Shown here piece by piece: positions 33,101-42,466 of a stretch of DNA of 64,000 nt (position 1 is its first letter; the number at the start of each line of letters is the position of its first letter). Under the pieces are notes generated by a model. It saw nothing but the letters and a program-made list of their open reading frames with translations. It was not told where the DNA came from and searched no databases. Position numbers and translations under genes: made by a program. The DNA is from Polaribacter sp. KT25b (GTDB taxonomy: Bacteria > Bacteroidota > Bacteroidia > Flavobacteriales > Flavobacteriaceae): positions 3,539,501 through 3,603,500 of the forward strand of contig NZ_LT629752.1 of the NCBI RefSeq assembly GCF_900105145.1, read 5' to 3'.

Positions 33101-36100
33101 CTTGTATTACCTTTTCTTTAGATGCTTCATCAAAATAAGTTATTGCCTTATTGCGTGTAATAGTTTCTTTTGGATCTATACCAAAAATATAATAAAGATA
33201 CTCAGACCAAATAAAAGTATCTGTTGCAATATCATAATCATGATACCCAATTTTAGCAACTTTACTTGCCTCGTCCATAGAATATTTACTCTGTTCTAAT
33301 AAATTTAAAGACTCTTGAATCTCTTGTTTAGACAACTCTAATTCTTGTTGCGCTTTTTTAGATGCTGTAATATCTTGTGTTACTCCTCTTCTACCTATAA
33401 TTTCATTTTTTTCATTATAAATAGGCTGTGCTACACTTCTTACCCAAACATTTTTATTTTTAATTTGATTAAAAATTTTCATTTCAATATCATAAGAAAC
33501 ACCTTTGGCATAAAGGTTTGAGGTAGCTTCATTTAATATTTCTAGAGATTCTTTATCTATATTTTTAAAAAATTCTTCTTTTGAAGGTATTTTTTTTACA
33601 GGATCAAAACCATGAATGTTAAAAAGATAATCTGACCATTTAAAAGTATCTGTAGCAATATCTTGTTCAAAATACCCTATTTTAGCAACTTTACTTGCCT
33701 CATCCATAGAATATTTACTCTGTTCTAATAAATTTAAAGACTCTTGAATCTCTTGTTTAGACAACTCTAATTCTTGTTGTACTTTTTTAGAAGCTGTAAT
33801 ATCTTGCATTACACCTCTTCTACCTATAATATTATTTTCTTTATCGTAAATAGGTTGAACTACTGTTCTTACCCAAATCTCTTTCTTTTTTAGATTAATT
33901 AATTTTAATTCTATATCATAACTAATACCTTTTATACTTATATCTTGAATAGATTGTTGTATTTTTTTCTGAGATTCTAAATCGTAAAATGCTATTAGTT
34001 CTTTTCGTGATGGAATTTCATCTTTAGGATCTATTGCATAAATATGATATATATAATCAGACCAGATAAACACTTTGGTTGATAAATCATATTCCCAAAA
34101 CCCTATTTTAGCTATTTTACTAGTTTCTTTTAAAGAATATTCACTTTCTTCTAACTGATCTAATGAAATTTGAATTTTTTGTTTAGACAACTCTAATTCT
34201 AATTGTGCTTTTTTAGATGCCGTAATGTTTTGCATTACACCTCTTTTACCTACAATTTCATTTTCTTTGTTATATATAGGTTGCGCCACATTTCTTAACC
34301 AAACTTCTTCATTTTGTTTATTAATAAATTTCAACTCAATATCATAACTAATACCTTTAGAAATAATATCTAACGTTGCCTGCGCTAATTTTTCTTGAGA
34401 TTCTTTATCAAACTTTTCCATAATCTCATTTTGAGGCGGAATTCCATTTTTTGGATTTGATTCAAAAATCTGATACAAATAATCAGACCATATAATCGTA
34501 TTGGTTATCAAATCATGATCCCAATACCCTATTTTAGCAATTTTACTACCCTCATTTTTAGAGTATTCGCTTTTTTCTAATAACTTTAAAGACTCTTGAA
34601 TCTTTTGTTTGGAGAATTGTAACTCTAATTGTACTTTTTTAGAAGCTGTAATATCTTGCATTACACCTCTTCTACCAACAATTTTATTATCTTGGTTATA
34701 AACTGCCTGAACAGCATTTCGTACCCATACTTCTTCTTTTTTAAAATTGATAATTCTTAAATCTACATCATAAGAAATACCCTTAGTTATAAGTTTTAAG
34801 TTTGCTTGTGCTAACTTTTCTTGAGATTCTTTATCATAAAGTTTCATAATTTCATCTCTTGATGGTATTTCATCGCTTGGTTCTAAACCAAAAAACTGAT
34901 AAACAATATCAGACCATACAAAAACATTCGTTGCAAGATCATGTTCTAAATATCCTATTTTAGCCATTTTATTCCCCTCACTTTTGGCGAATTCACTTTT
35001 TTCTAGGAGTTCTAAAGTGGCTTGAATTTTTTGTTTAGAAAGTTCTAGTTCTAATTGTGCAATTTTAGATTCTGTAATATCTTGTGTTATACCACCTCTA
35101 CCTATAATTTCGTTTTGTTCGTTATAAATTGGCTGACCTTTAGTTCGTATCCAAACTTCTTTATTATCTTTATTAATAAATTTTAACTCAATATCGTAAG
35201 GGATTCCTTTTGTAGCAAGGTCTGATGTTACTTGGGCAATTTTTATTTGATACTCTTTATTAAAAAACTTAGCAGTTTCAGTAATTACTGGGGCAATCTT
35301 TTGGGGTTTTAGACCAAAAATTTCATACACATAATCAGACCATACAGTATCACCAGTTGCTGCATCATAATTCCAATATCCTATTTTTCCTACTTTACTT
35401 GCCTCGTCTTTAGCAAATTCACTTTTTTCTAATAAGTCTAAAGAATCTTGAATCTGTTGTTTGGAGTGTTGCAATTCTAATTGTGCATTTTTAGAAACTG
35501 TAATATCTTGTAAAACACCTCTTCTTCCAACAATTTTGTTCTTTTGGTTAACAACCGGCTGAGCTACATAACGAACCCAAACTTCTTGTTCTCTTTTATT
35601 TATTAATTTTAATTCAATATCACAATGAATCCCATTATAATCAATATTTTGATCAGCTTCTGCAATCTTTTTTTGAGATTCTTTATCAAAAACTGACACA
35701 ATTTCTTCAGGTGATGGCATTCCGTCTTTTGGGTCAAGTCCAAAAATTTCATACACATAATCAGACCAGATAAAAGTATTAGTAGCAATATCATATTCTT
35801 GATATCCTATTTTAGCTACTTTACTTACTTCTTTTAAGGAATATTCCCTACTTTCTGCTGCTAATAAAGAATTTTTAACCCTTTTTGTATTTGAATAAAT
35901 AAGAAATATTATAAATAATGATATTATAAATAAAATAATGAAAACAACTATGTAAACTGTTTTATAGAATGGTTTCATTATTTCATTAAAAGGTACAATT
36001 CTAAGAAGATACCAATTATTAACACTTTCAGTTCCGTATTTTGAAAGAGTTGTAAATCCTGATAGAAATTTTATACCCTTAGAATTTTCATTAAAATAAA

Positions 36101-36842
36101 AACCTTTTTCGGCCTTTTCAAATTTTTGTTGTAATTCATTTATCAAGAAATCTGGATGTTTTTGATAAATTTTTACTTCTTTATTTCCAGATACAAGTAC
36201 TACTCCTTCATTGTTTAATAAATAAGTGCGTTTATAACCCGTTGATATATTATCAATATAAAGTATTAATTCGTTTAGAGGCTTCATATTCATAAAACCG
36301 ACTAAAACACCTACAACATTTCCTTCTAAATCAATAACATCACTAAATAATTTAAGGTTAAATGATTGATTTTTTTTAATCTCATCTTTTGATGTTATAG
36401 ATAAATTTGAAACAAACACATCATCATTGCCACCATTTATTGTTTTTTTAAATTCATCTTCTAAATCAGGCTCTAATTGTAACAAATTCTCACCAATAAA
36501 TTTCTTATCAGATGAAGATAGAATGATTCCTTCTTTATTTACAAATAAAAGTTTGTTGTAAAAGGGATATTGATTTTCTACTCTTGTTAAATATTCTGAA
36601 GTAATTTCGCTAGAACTTGAACTAAATAACGGATTATTACTTAAAACATTAAAATCTGCTATTCTAGTTAACATAAAGTTATCTATCGCTTTTGCAGAAT
36701 TTTCTACTCTTTGATTAAGCCGATTTCCTTCTACTTCTTCAAAATCGTTCATCAAAGTAAAATAAAAAATAGTAATTATACCTGCTATAAATATAATAGA
36801 GGTTAAAATAAAAGCAATTTGAAATTTTTTTCGAATTCTCAT
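30186..36842 (-). CDS. giant multi-PAS sensor histidine kinase (2218 aa)
   Basis: N-terminal TM (~10-30), an extracytoplasmic Cache-like sensor (~35-290) and a second TM (~296-316). Twelve PAS/PAC-like domains follow: eight in tandem with a 142-143-residue period (~335-1470), each with an AKIGY...WSDYLY...DIT core, and then four more divergent ones (~1470-1990). The C-terminus is a HisKA_3 dimerisation domain with phospho-acceptor H2025 (IASNIHDHLSQS) and a HATPase (EVIKNTIKYANAS, DDGIGFN, GSGFGLF). No receiver is attached. The kinase pairs with the NarL-type regulator 9 nt downstream. Neighbouring PAS linkers 6 and 7 are identical over ~35 residues and nearly so in DNA, showing recent duplication. 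Ligands are unknown. Confidence 0.93.
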   Translation of the reverse strand: MRIRKKFQIAFILTSIIFIAGIITIFYFTLMNDFEEVEGNRLNQRVENSAKAIDNFMLTRIADFNVLSNNPLFSSSSSEITSEYLTRVENQYPFYNKLLFVNKEGIILSSSDKKFIGENLLQLEPDLEDEFKKTINGGNDDVFVSNLSITSKDEIKKNQSFNLKLFSDVIDLEGNVVGVLVGFMNMKPLNELILYIDNISTGYKRTYLLNNEGVVLVSGNKEVKIYQKHPDFLINELQQKFEKAEKGFYFNENSKGIKFLSGFTTLSKYGTESVNNWYLLRIVPFNEIMKPFYKTVYIVVFIILFIISLFIIFLIYSNTKRVKNSLLAAESREYSLKEVSKVAKIGYQEYDIATNTFIWSDYVYEIFGLDPKDGMPSPEEIVSVFDKESQKKIAEADQNIDYNGIHCDIELKLINKREQEVWVRYVAQPVVNQKNKIVGRRGVLQDITVSKNAQLELQHSKQQIQDSLDLLEKSEFAKDEASKVGKIGYWNYDAATGDTVWSDYVYEIFGLKPQKIAPVITETAKFFNKEYQIKIAQVTSDLATKGIPYDIELKFINKDNKEVWIRTKGQPIYNEQNEIIGRGGITQDITESKIAQLELELSKQKIQATLELLEKSEFAKSEGNKMAKIGYLEHDLATNVFVWSDIVYQFFGLEPSDEIPSRDEIMKLYDKESQEKLAQANLKLITKGISYDVDLRIINFKKEEVWVRNAVQAVYNQDNKIVGRRGVMQDITASKKVQLELQFSKQKIQESLKLLEKSEYSKNEGSKIAKIGYWDHDLITNTIIWSDYLYQIFESNPKNGIPPQNEIMEKFDKESQEKLAQATLDIISKGISYDIELKFINKQNEEVWLRNVAQPIYNKENEIVGKRGVMQNITASKKAQLELELSKQKIQISLDQLEESEYSLKETSKIAKIGFWEYDLSTKVFIWSDYIYHIYAIDPKDEIPSRKELIAFYDLESQKKIQQSIQDISIKGISYDIELKLINLKKKEIWVRTVVQPIYDKENNIIGRRGVMQDITASKKVQQELELSKQEIQESLNLLEQSKYSMDEASKVAKIGYFEQDIATDTFKWSDYLFNIHGFDPVKKIPSKEEFFKNIDKESLEILNEATSNLYAKGVSYDIEMKIFNQIKNKNVWVRSVAQPIYNEKNEIIGRRGVTQDITASKKAQQELELSKQEIQESLNLLEQSKYSMDEASKVAKIGYHDYDIATDTFIWSEYLYYIFGIDPKETITRNKAITYFDEASKEKVIQATLDLDSTGTPYDLELKIINGRNEEVWVRNVAEPIFNEQNEVIGRRGVSQDITIAKKAQLELEVSKQEIETALELLEKSEYSKNEASKVAKIGFMEYDNATDVFKWSEYLYNLYGLDPTKKVPPIKEIIPYFDEESKQKMKVATTALERDGVPYDLELKLFNQKKKTVWMRLVVQPVYNEQQEVVGRRGVAQDITQRKLIQNELDRQNKRLFELNNSLNLAQKLSHVGSWQWDMVTDTAEWSDEMYNIYGVSKENFCPTNENVKKTVLPEDLYKLEQGVSSLLINKTFVPFDFRIQRPSGEVRTVFIMALEKADNEKVFGVTKDITERVQIEKENLRIKNNFRRLFDNATISIWNEDLSQVFKEIEVLRRLDIPNIKLYLEAHPDITNSLLDKIKINSVNRATLKLFKAKSHQEFLNNFRDTLGIGSKKVFIRFIEAIWNNEKAFTSEVTYKTLAGDEFATLLSVGIPKTLTEQQTVPVSVQSIQSIKDAQLEKKESIRRLKEAQELAHVGSWLFNISSKKTEWSDETFRIWGYDLDKSVPSHAEIINRIHIDDQEMFKNSGDLASTIGEPYDIEFRIYIPNQEQKILRSICQPIFDENGKVVTLRGTNQDITAQKLAMQEIEKAEEMYRILTDNSNDLISLQEKDSTFKYVSPSVKTLLGYEPSSFIGKKVFNLVHKQDVEKLKEDIQNRLSTDKYNEALTFRVRHKEGHYIWLEYLSSPVYEGKEISHFVTTSRDITMWVKAKKEIEEYQKSLQKMTTEITMIEEKQKKEIASNIHDHLSQSLVISKMRINQLKKNPQLQVIDDDLKFIETHISEALENSRKITYELSPPVLYQLGIIDALNWLLDDVEATHKITCQFNSNVNNVKLDDVKSILLFRSIQEVIKNTIKYANASLITLNFDRNDFGIYILIYDDGIGFNTDKLKNINNHSGSGFGLFTVQERIQNIKGKFSIESQKNVGTFVKIFIPLAT

Positions 36843-37188
36843 TAATTTTTTGTCTTATTATCATAAAGCATAGCTAAGATTAGCTTTTAACTTTAAAAGC
36901 TATAATCTACAAACTATATTCTATTTTTTAAATCTAAAATATATTTTTTTTCAATATTTATGCTTAAATAACCTTATGTTTTAAAAATGTAATTGATAAA
37001 ACTAAAAAAGTGGTCCTTTAAATTTTAACTAAATAAGTCGCTCTTTATCATTATTATAAAAAGGAATAATCAAAAAACTTAAAGATTGTTTTTCTACTTT
37101 CTGATAATCTTTTTTAAAAAGTTAAGTTTAACCTAACTAAATTGTTTATCTTTTTTTAATTTCTTATTTAAAAGACTCAAATTTTATT
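36843..37188. other. non-coding gap upstream of the giant kinase
   Basis: This is 346 bp of AT-rich sequence; no gene, clear promoter box or terminator was identified. It separates the kinase gene from the co-directional membrane protein gene. Confidence 0.4.
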
Positions 37189-37926
37189 TTATCCGTTGCG
37201 ATTTATAAAATTCTTTATTTTAAAAGTTTTTGATAGGTTATTGACTGAATTAGAGTATCTTAAGTAGATATAAAAAATAATGCTGTAAAAGATAGCAAAA
37301 ACCCCTTTTGATATAATTCCTGATACTAAAATTGAACTTAAATTATTGAAGTTCCAAAATGCTATAATTGAAAAAAATATAGAATCGAAAATAACAACGA
37401 TTAACATTGTTAAACAAATTTGTAAGAATAAGTACTTTATTTTCTTAGATATAAATTCGAAAATTATTATAATTAATAATGAATCTAAAAACAGTGTTAT
37501 TGTACCAACAAATAAAACCCATGCACTAATATCAAAAAGATTTATTGATATGTTTAAAGGGTTTAATGCTGATTCTTCTTTAAAATTTAAACCAAAAGTT
37601 AGTAAAAGGATCGACATTACAACGTTTACAATAAGTAAAGTATAGATTACTTTCTCAGTTTCAAAGGAATCTTCCTTTATATATATAATTAGTAAAACAA
37701 AAAGTGTTGCCGTAAATAAAACCGAAGATCCTGGTGAAACTATAAAATTATTAGCAATTGAAACATACAAAGTACTAGATAAAAATACTTGCACAAATTG
37801 AAACAATCCTAAGCAAGCAAATAACACTCCAATACCTAATTTTTTTCTAAGTCGAAATAATAAAAGTATAAGAAAAGCAACAATTGTACCTTGCAATAAC
37901 AAAAGGGCTATTTGACTGTAATTCAT
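37189..37926 (-). CDS. 7TM-like membrane protein (stand-alone sensor-type module)
   Basis: This 245-residue protein has about seven hydrophobic helices, from MNYSQIALLLLQGTIVAFLI to a short basic tail. The layout resembles the N-terminal membrane sensor module found in front of some Flavobacteriia PAS histidine kinases, which in turn resembles queuosine-precursor/VUT-type transporters. Here nothing follows the membrane part. It lies upstream of the giant kinase gene, same strand, 346 bp away. It could be a free-standing sensor or transporter, or the remnant of a kinase. The family call is from general pattern only. Confidence 0.5.
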   Translation of the reverse strand: MNYSQIALLLLQGTIVAFLILLLFRLRKKLGIGVLFACLGLFQFVQVFLSSTLYVSIANNFIVSPGSSVLFTATLFVLLIIYIKEDSFETEKVIYTLLIVNVVMSILLLTFGLNFKEESALNPLNISINLFDISAWVLFVGTITLFLDSLLIIIIFEFISKKIKYLFLQICLTMLIVVIFDSIFFSIIAFWNFNNLSSILVSGIISKGVFAIFYSIIFYIYLRYSNSVNNLSKTFKIKNFINRNG

Positions 37927-38006
37927 ATCTTAATGTCTAAAATTTAGACTATACAATTAATTTATGTTAATATTCTAATATCTGATTATAGTTTTAGTCT
38001 TTATAA

Positions 38007-38036
38007 TAAAAAAAATCCAACTTTTTAAGCTGGATT
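38007..38036 (-). terminator. terminator of the GT5-DUF4270-glmS operon
   Basis: A 10-bp stem with one G-U pair (AATCCAGCTT/AACTTGGATT type, 38014-38036) and a short loop runs into eight U on the minus strand, 22 nt after the glmS stop. Confidence 0.8.
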
Positions 38037-38058
38037 TTTTTATTGTGTTAAAAATAAA

Positions 38059-39915
38059 TTACTCTACAGTAACCGATTTTGCTAAATTTCTAGGTTGATC
38101 TACATTTTTTCCTAACATTACAGCTATATGATACGATAATAACTGAAAAGGAATTGTAGTTAATAATGGTGTTAAAGCTTCTTCTGTATCTGGAATTTCA
38201 ATTACATGATCTGCAATATCTCTAACCTGCGTATCGCCATCTGTAACTATTGCTATAATTTTTCCTGCTCTTGCTTTTATTTCTTGAATGTTGCTTACTA
38301 CTTTTTCATAATGACCCTTATTTGTAGCAATTACAAAAATTGGCATATTTTCATCAATCAAAGCAATTGGGCCGTGTTTCATTTCTGCTGCAGGATACCC
38401 TTCTGCATGAATATAAGAAATTTCTTTTAACTTTAAAGCGCCTTCAAGTGCAACAGGAAAATTAAAACCTCTACCTAAATATAAACAGTTTTTAGCATCT
38501 TTATAAACAGCTGCAATCGATTTTACATGTTCGTCAATTTTTAATAATTGTTCAACCTGCTCTGGTATTAATTGCATTTTATCTAGATAGTTTTTAAAAA
38601 TTTCTTCTGATAAAGATTTATTTGCTCTACCTAATTTTAAAGCAATTAAAGTTAACACCGTAATTTGTGTAGTAAAAGCTTTTGTGGATGCTACACCAAT
38701 TTCTGGGCCAGCATGAGTATAAGCACCTGAATCTGTTTCTCTAGCTATAGAAGAACCTACAACATTACAAATACCATAAACAAAAGCTCCATTAGATTTT
38801 GCTAATTTTATAGCTGCAAGTGTATCTGCAGTTTCACCAGATTGCGATATTGCAATTACAACATCTTTGTCTGTTACAACAGGGTTTCTGTATCTAAATT
38901 CTGATGCATATTCTACTTCAACAGGAATTCTTGCTAAATCCTCAAAAAGATATTCTCCAACCAAACCTGCATGCCAAGAAGTACCACAAGCTACTATAAT
39001 AATTCTATTTGCATTTAAAAAACGATCAAGATTATCTTCTATACTAGACATTCTAATCATATTTTCTTCTGCCAATAATCTACCTCTAAAAGTATCTGTA
39101 ATTGCTTTAGGTTGCTCGTGAATCTCTTTTAACATAAAGTGATCATAACCACCTTTTTCTATTTGATCCAAACTCATTTGAAGCTTTAGAACTGTTGGTT
39201 CTACTTTAGAGTCATCATTAATTTTATGAACTTTTACTTTTTTTCCTAATTTTATGATTGCCATTTCTTCATCTTCTAAATAAATAGCATTCTTAGTATA
39301 TTCTACGAATGGCGAAGCATCCGAAGCTATAAAAAACTCTTTAAACTCGTCTCCTACTCCAATAGCAATCGGGCTTCCTAAACGAGCAACGATTATTTCG
39401 TCTGGTTTAGTTTTATCAAAAACAGCAATTGCATAAGCACCAACAACATTCGTTAAAGCTAATTGCACGGCCTTACCTAATTTACAACCTTCGTTTATTT
39501 TTACTTCTTCAATTAAATTTATTAATACTTCTGTGTCTGTATCACTTTTAAAAGTATAACCTCTAGATATTAATTCTTTTTTAATAGTATCATAGTTTTC
39601 TATAATTCCATTATGAACAATCGCTAAATCTCCAGATTGAGATAAATGAGGATGAGAATTTATATCATTAGGAACACCATGGGTAGCCCAACGTGTATGG
39701 CCAATACCAATATTTCCTTTTTTTCTAGCTTCATCCTTATTGGTAACACCTTCTAAGTCTGAGACCTTCCCCCTTATTTTTGATAATTGCATTTGATCTC
39801 CATCATAGATCATTACACCTGCGCTATCGTAACCTCTGTATTCTAATCTTTTTAAACCGTTAATTACGATTGGATAGGCTTCTCTAAAACCTATATATGC
39901 TGATATGCCACACAT
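38059..39915 (-). CDS. glmS: glutamine-fructose-6-phosphate aminotransferase (isomerising)
   Basis: This 618-residue enzyme makes glucosamine-6-phosphate from fructose-6-phosphate and glutamine. The N-terminal glutaminase domain begins with the nucleophile Cys2 (MCGISAYIGFREAYPIVING) and includes LEYRGYDSAGV and GIGHTRWATHG. The sugar isomerase half has two SIS domains (IIVACGTSWHAGLVGEYLFE, AISQSGETADTLAAIK, YLGRGFNFPVALEGALKLKE) and ends in the typical NLAKSVTVE. The product feeds peptidoglycan and amino-sugar synthesis. It is the last gene of a three-gene operon (31-nt gap). No ribozyme-like leader is seen. Confidence 0.98.
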   Translation of the reverse strand: MCGISAYIGFREAYPIVINGLKRLEYRGYDSAGVMIYDGDQMQLSKIRGKVSDLEGVTNKDEARKKGNIGIGHTRWATHGVPNDINSHPHLSQSGDLAIVHNGIIENYDTIKKELISRGYTFKSDTDTEVLINLIEEVKINEGCKLGKAVQLALTNVVGAYAIAVFDKTKPDEIIVARLGSPIAIGVGDEFKEFFIASDASPFVEYTKNAIYLEDEEMAIIKLGKKVKVHKINDDSKVEPTVLKLQMSLDQIEKGGYDHFMLKEIHEQPKAITDTFRGRLLAEENMIRMSSIEDNLDRFLNANRIIIVACGTSWHAGLVGEYLFEDLARIPVEVEYASEFRYRNPVVTDKDVVIAISQSGETADTLAAIKLAKSNGAFVYGICNVVGSSIARETDSGAYTHAGPEIGVASTKAFTTQITVLTLIALKLGRANKSLSEEIFKNYLDKMQLIPEQVEQLLKIDEHVKSIAAVYKDAKNCLYLGRGFNFPVALEGALKLKEISYIHAEGYPAAEMKHGPIALIDENMPIFVIATNKGHYEKVVSNIQEIKARAGKIIAIVTDGDTQVRDIADHVIEIPDTEEALTPLLTTIPFQLLSYHIAVMLGKNVDQPRNLAKSVTVE

Positions 39916-39946
39916 AAATATTTATTATTTTCTGGGGATAAGTTAG

Positions 39947-41545
39947 TTAATTTTTTCTTTCTGAATATGATATCTTTAAAACTGCTCTTTTATCTCCATT
40001 CATAACATCTTCATTAAAAAGTGTTATAGCTTTAGGACTCCAGCTGTAATTTGTAAAAACAGTACTAGAAACAGGGTCATCTGTTATATTATGAACTTTT
40101 AATTTTAAAATTGGTGATGTTTCTTCTTCTCCACTAGAAAGATCAGAAATATAATCTGTTATATTAAAAGTATATTTTTCTACTTTTCCGTTAGCATCTC
40201 TTTCTAACACCCCTCCAAAAGTAACCTCAGAATAAGAGTCTTTTATTTGTGTTAAATTTTCACTTATAGTAGAATCATCAGCAGTTTTATACATATACAA
40301 CTTATAAGGAATTGCAGTTGTATCTGCAGATTGATTTATATAAAATGTTAAAGACGCATCGTTAATTAACCAATCATTAGCTCTTAAATCATCAATCTTA
40401 TCAGCAATTCCATTATTATCTAAATCTTCCGCTCCAAAAAGATCAATAGTTGCTTCACTTCCTGCGGTTCCTTGTAATTTAATTTCGTTATTTTCAGGAT
40501 AAACTTTTTCGTCCATTTTATAAATAGCGCTTCTAACTCCAGATAATAAAAAAGAATTATTTTTTCTAAATGTTTTAATTGTATCGTTAGATTGTGTGTT
40601 TATAACTGTATTTGTATAATACACTTCTATCGATGGATTTAAAGCTGTAACTGAATTATTAAAATTAAAAGAGATTAATGAACCTTGATCTCCTGATGCT
40701 TCTAAAATAATTCCTCTAAAATAATCATTAAATGCTTCTTGAGAATCAAAATCTGAAGAACCATATTTATCTAAAAAAAGTTGCTTAAATTTTTCTTCAT
40801 TTAAAGGAATTGTAGCAAATGGCAAAGGAACAACTGTTGTTGTTGAAGTAGAATATTTTACTTCATCTGTTTGAACAAGAGTTTTATTACTTGCCCATCT
40901 TTTAATCATTATTACTGTATCTTTTACATTGGGAGTAAATTCAAAATCAGGTACAGCATTTAATGCATCTCCTGTTGTATCAAAAACATCATTAGAAAAA
41001 TATGTGTTTAATTTTGAAGGATCTAAAGGGTTTAATTTATTTAAATAAGTACTTGTTTCATAGGCGTTAAGTTTAAAAGCCTTTGTTTGATCACCAATAA
41101 TAGAATCTAATGTATATACAGGTCCTGTTGATGTATTATCTGTTAAAGTTGCTTGATATGGTAGCTTTATAAAAACAGTATCTATCGTTGTTAAGATAGA
41201 CGTAGTACTTGTTTCATATTTTGTAATTGTATCGGCTTCAATTAAAGACAAACTAGTATTTATTGCTAATTGAGAAACTATAGAAGCTTCTATTTTTTCA
41301 TAATCTGTGCTTTTGTAAACCCCTAATAAATACTGCCCAGGTTCTGTGGTAATATTATCAGACTTAACTTTTTCTATAGTACTATTTTTTGCAGTAATTT
41401 CTATAGATGCTGTTGCTTTATCAAATTTTGTATTACTTATAACATTAGATCTAATGTCTGTAAAATCTTCTTCACATGATATAATTGTTGAAATAAAAGA
41501 CAACAAAACACCTACATAAACACTCTTTATAATAATTTTCCTCAC
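39947..41545 (-). CDS. DUF4270 lipoprotein
   Basis: This 532-residue lipoprotein has a signal peptide ending in ISCEED (lipid-bearing Cys ~24). The body is rich in Thr/Ser/Asp and beta structure, with segments such as NAYETSTYLNKLNPLDPSKL and SLTFYINQSADTTAIPYKLY that match the DUF4270 family, a Bacteroidota-specific outer-membrane or periplasmic lipoprotein of unknown role. The start is a GTG (no ATG between it and the preceding in-frame stop). The neighbours (GT5-like gene 11 nt upstream, glmS 31 nt downstream) are the usual ones for this family. Confidence 0.88.
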   Translation of the reverse strand: MRKIIIKSVYVGVLLSFISTIISCEEDFTDIRSNVISNTKFDKATASIEITAKNSTIEKVKSDNITTEPGQYLLGVYKSTDYEKIEASIVSQLAINTSLSLIEADTITKYETSTTSILTTIDTVFIKLPYQATLTDNTSTGPVYTLDSIIGDQTKAFKLNAYETSTYLNKLNPLDPSKLNTYFSNDVFDTTGDALNAVPDFEFTPNVKDTVIMIKRWASNKTLVQTDEVKYSTSTTTVVPLPFATIPLNEEKFKQLFLDKYGSSDFDSQEAFNDYFRGIILEASGDQGSLISFNFNNSVTALNPSIEVYYTNTVINTQSNDTIKTFRKNNSFLLSGVRSAIYKMDEKVYPENNEIKLQGTAGSEATIDLFGAEDLDNNGIADKIDDLRANDWLINDASLTFYINQSADTTAIPYKLYMYKTADDSTISENLTQIKDSYSEVTFGGVLERDANGKVEKYTFNITDYISDLSSGEEETSPILKLKVHNITDDPVSSTVFTNYSWSPKAITLFNEDVMNGDKRAVLKISYSERKN

Positions 41546-41556
41546 TTTATAAACAA

Positions 41557-42369
41557 TTATTTATTCGCTGCTAATAATTCAGCGTAAAAATTTAAATAAG
41601 ATTCTTTTAAATTCTCCGATTCATATTCTAAAACTGGCAATTCTTTTTCTTCAATAAAAGAACTTAATTCTTCAGAAACAGTTTCACTTCCTTGAATTAT
41701 TGCATCAGAATTTTCTATTGCACTTTTTAAAATATTAGTATGGTTTGGTGTTTGTATTGTTTCTAGTTTATTAGTTTCAGATAAATCAAACTTTACTTTT
41801 TCTGCTAAGTTTGTATTTAATTCACCTTCAAAACCACTATTATATAGAGAGGTAACAATTTTACTTTCTGTAAACAAAGGCTCTTCTTTGTAAAACTCTC
41901 TTAAATAAAGAGGCAATAAAGAAGCCATCCATCCATGAACATGAATAATATCTGGTGCCCAATTTAATTTTTTAACTGTTTCTACAACACCTTTTGCAAA
42001 GAAAATTGCTCGTTCATCATTATCAGAAAACAACTCATCGTCTTCATCTGTAAAAACTGCTTTTCTTTTAAAATATTCTTCATTATCAATAAAATAAACC
42101 TGCATTCTTTCTTTAGGAATAGAAGCTACTTTTATAATTAACGGCATGTCGATGTCATTAACAACTAAGTTCATTCCAGATAAGCGAATTACCTCGTGTA
42201 ATTGATGTCTTCGCTCATTAATTACACCATACCTAGGCATAAAAATACGGGTTTGAACTCCTTTAGAATGAGCGTTTTTTGCCGAAATAAAAGCTGTTGA
42301 AGATAGTTCTGTTTCTGGCAAATAAGGCACCACTTCAGATGATACAAATAAGATTCTCTTGTCCTTCAT
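41557..42369 (-). CDS. GT5-like glycogen/starch synthase N-domain protein
   Basis: This 270-residue protein resembles the N-terminal Rossmann domain of glycogen/starch synthases: ILFVSSEVVPYLPETELS, QTRIFMPRYGVINERRHQLH, and WAPDIIHVHGWMASLLPLYL. Full glycogen synthases are ~470-550 residues; the ADP-glucose-binding C-terminal domain is absent, and the KTGG-type substrate loop near the N-terminus reads LPETELSS. Catalysis of glucan synthesis is therefore unlikely. Short GT5-like proteins in this exact context (next to panC, DUF4270, glmS) are common in Flavobacteriia. It heads the operon, with a -7 box 27 nt upstream. Confidence 0.82.
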   Translation of the reverse strand: MKDKRILFVSSEVVPYLPETELSSTAFISAKNAHSKGVQTRIFMPRYGVINERRHQLHEVIRLSGMNLVVNDIDMPLIIKVASIPKERMQVYFIDNEEYFKRKAVFTDEDDELFSDNDERAIFFAKGVVETVKKLNWAPDIIHVHGWMASLLPLYLREFYKEEPLFTESKIVTSLYNSGFEGELNTNLAEKVKFDLSETNKLETIQTPNHTNILKSAIENSDAIIQGSETVSEELSSFIEEKELPVLEYESENLKESYLNFYAELLAANK

Positions 42370-42395
42370 TAATTCAAACTCTTTTATAAGATTCG

Positions 42396-42403
42396 CAAAA
42401 ATA
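42396..42403 (-). promoter_or_regulatory. -7 box of the GT5-DUF4270-glmS operon
   Basis: The minus strand reads TATTTTTG (TAnnTTTG), ending 26 nt before the GT5-like start. Confidence 0.5.
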
Positions 42404-42435
42404 CGAATTTTTATGCTAATATCGTGTTAAAATGG

Positions 42436-42443
42436 TAAGTTTG
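42436..42443 (+). promoter_or_regulatory. -7 box of panC
   Basis: TAAGTTTG (TAnnTTTG) lies 23 nt before the panC ATG. The -33 region is T-rich but lacks a clear TTG. Confidence 0.55.
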
Positions 42444-42466
42444 CACACATTTCATAAACTTGTAGA

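Noticed and set aside
30186..36842. Assembly artefact as the cause of the repeated PAS domains
   Set aside because: Most repeats differ at many positions and the frame is intact over 6.6 kb, so the array is real; only the exact copy number near PAS 6-7 might be misjudged.
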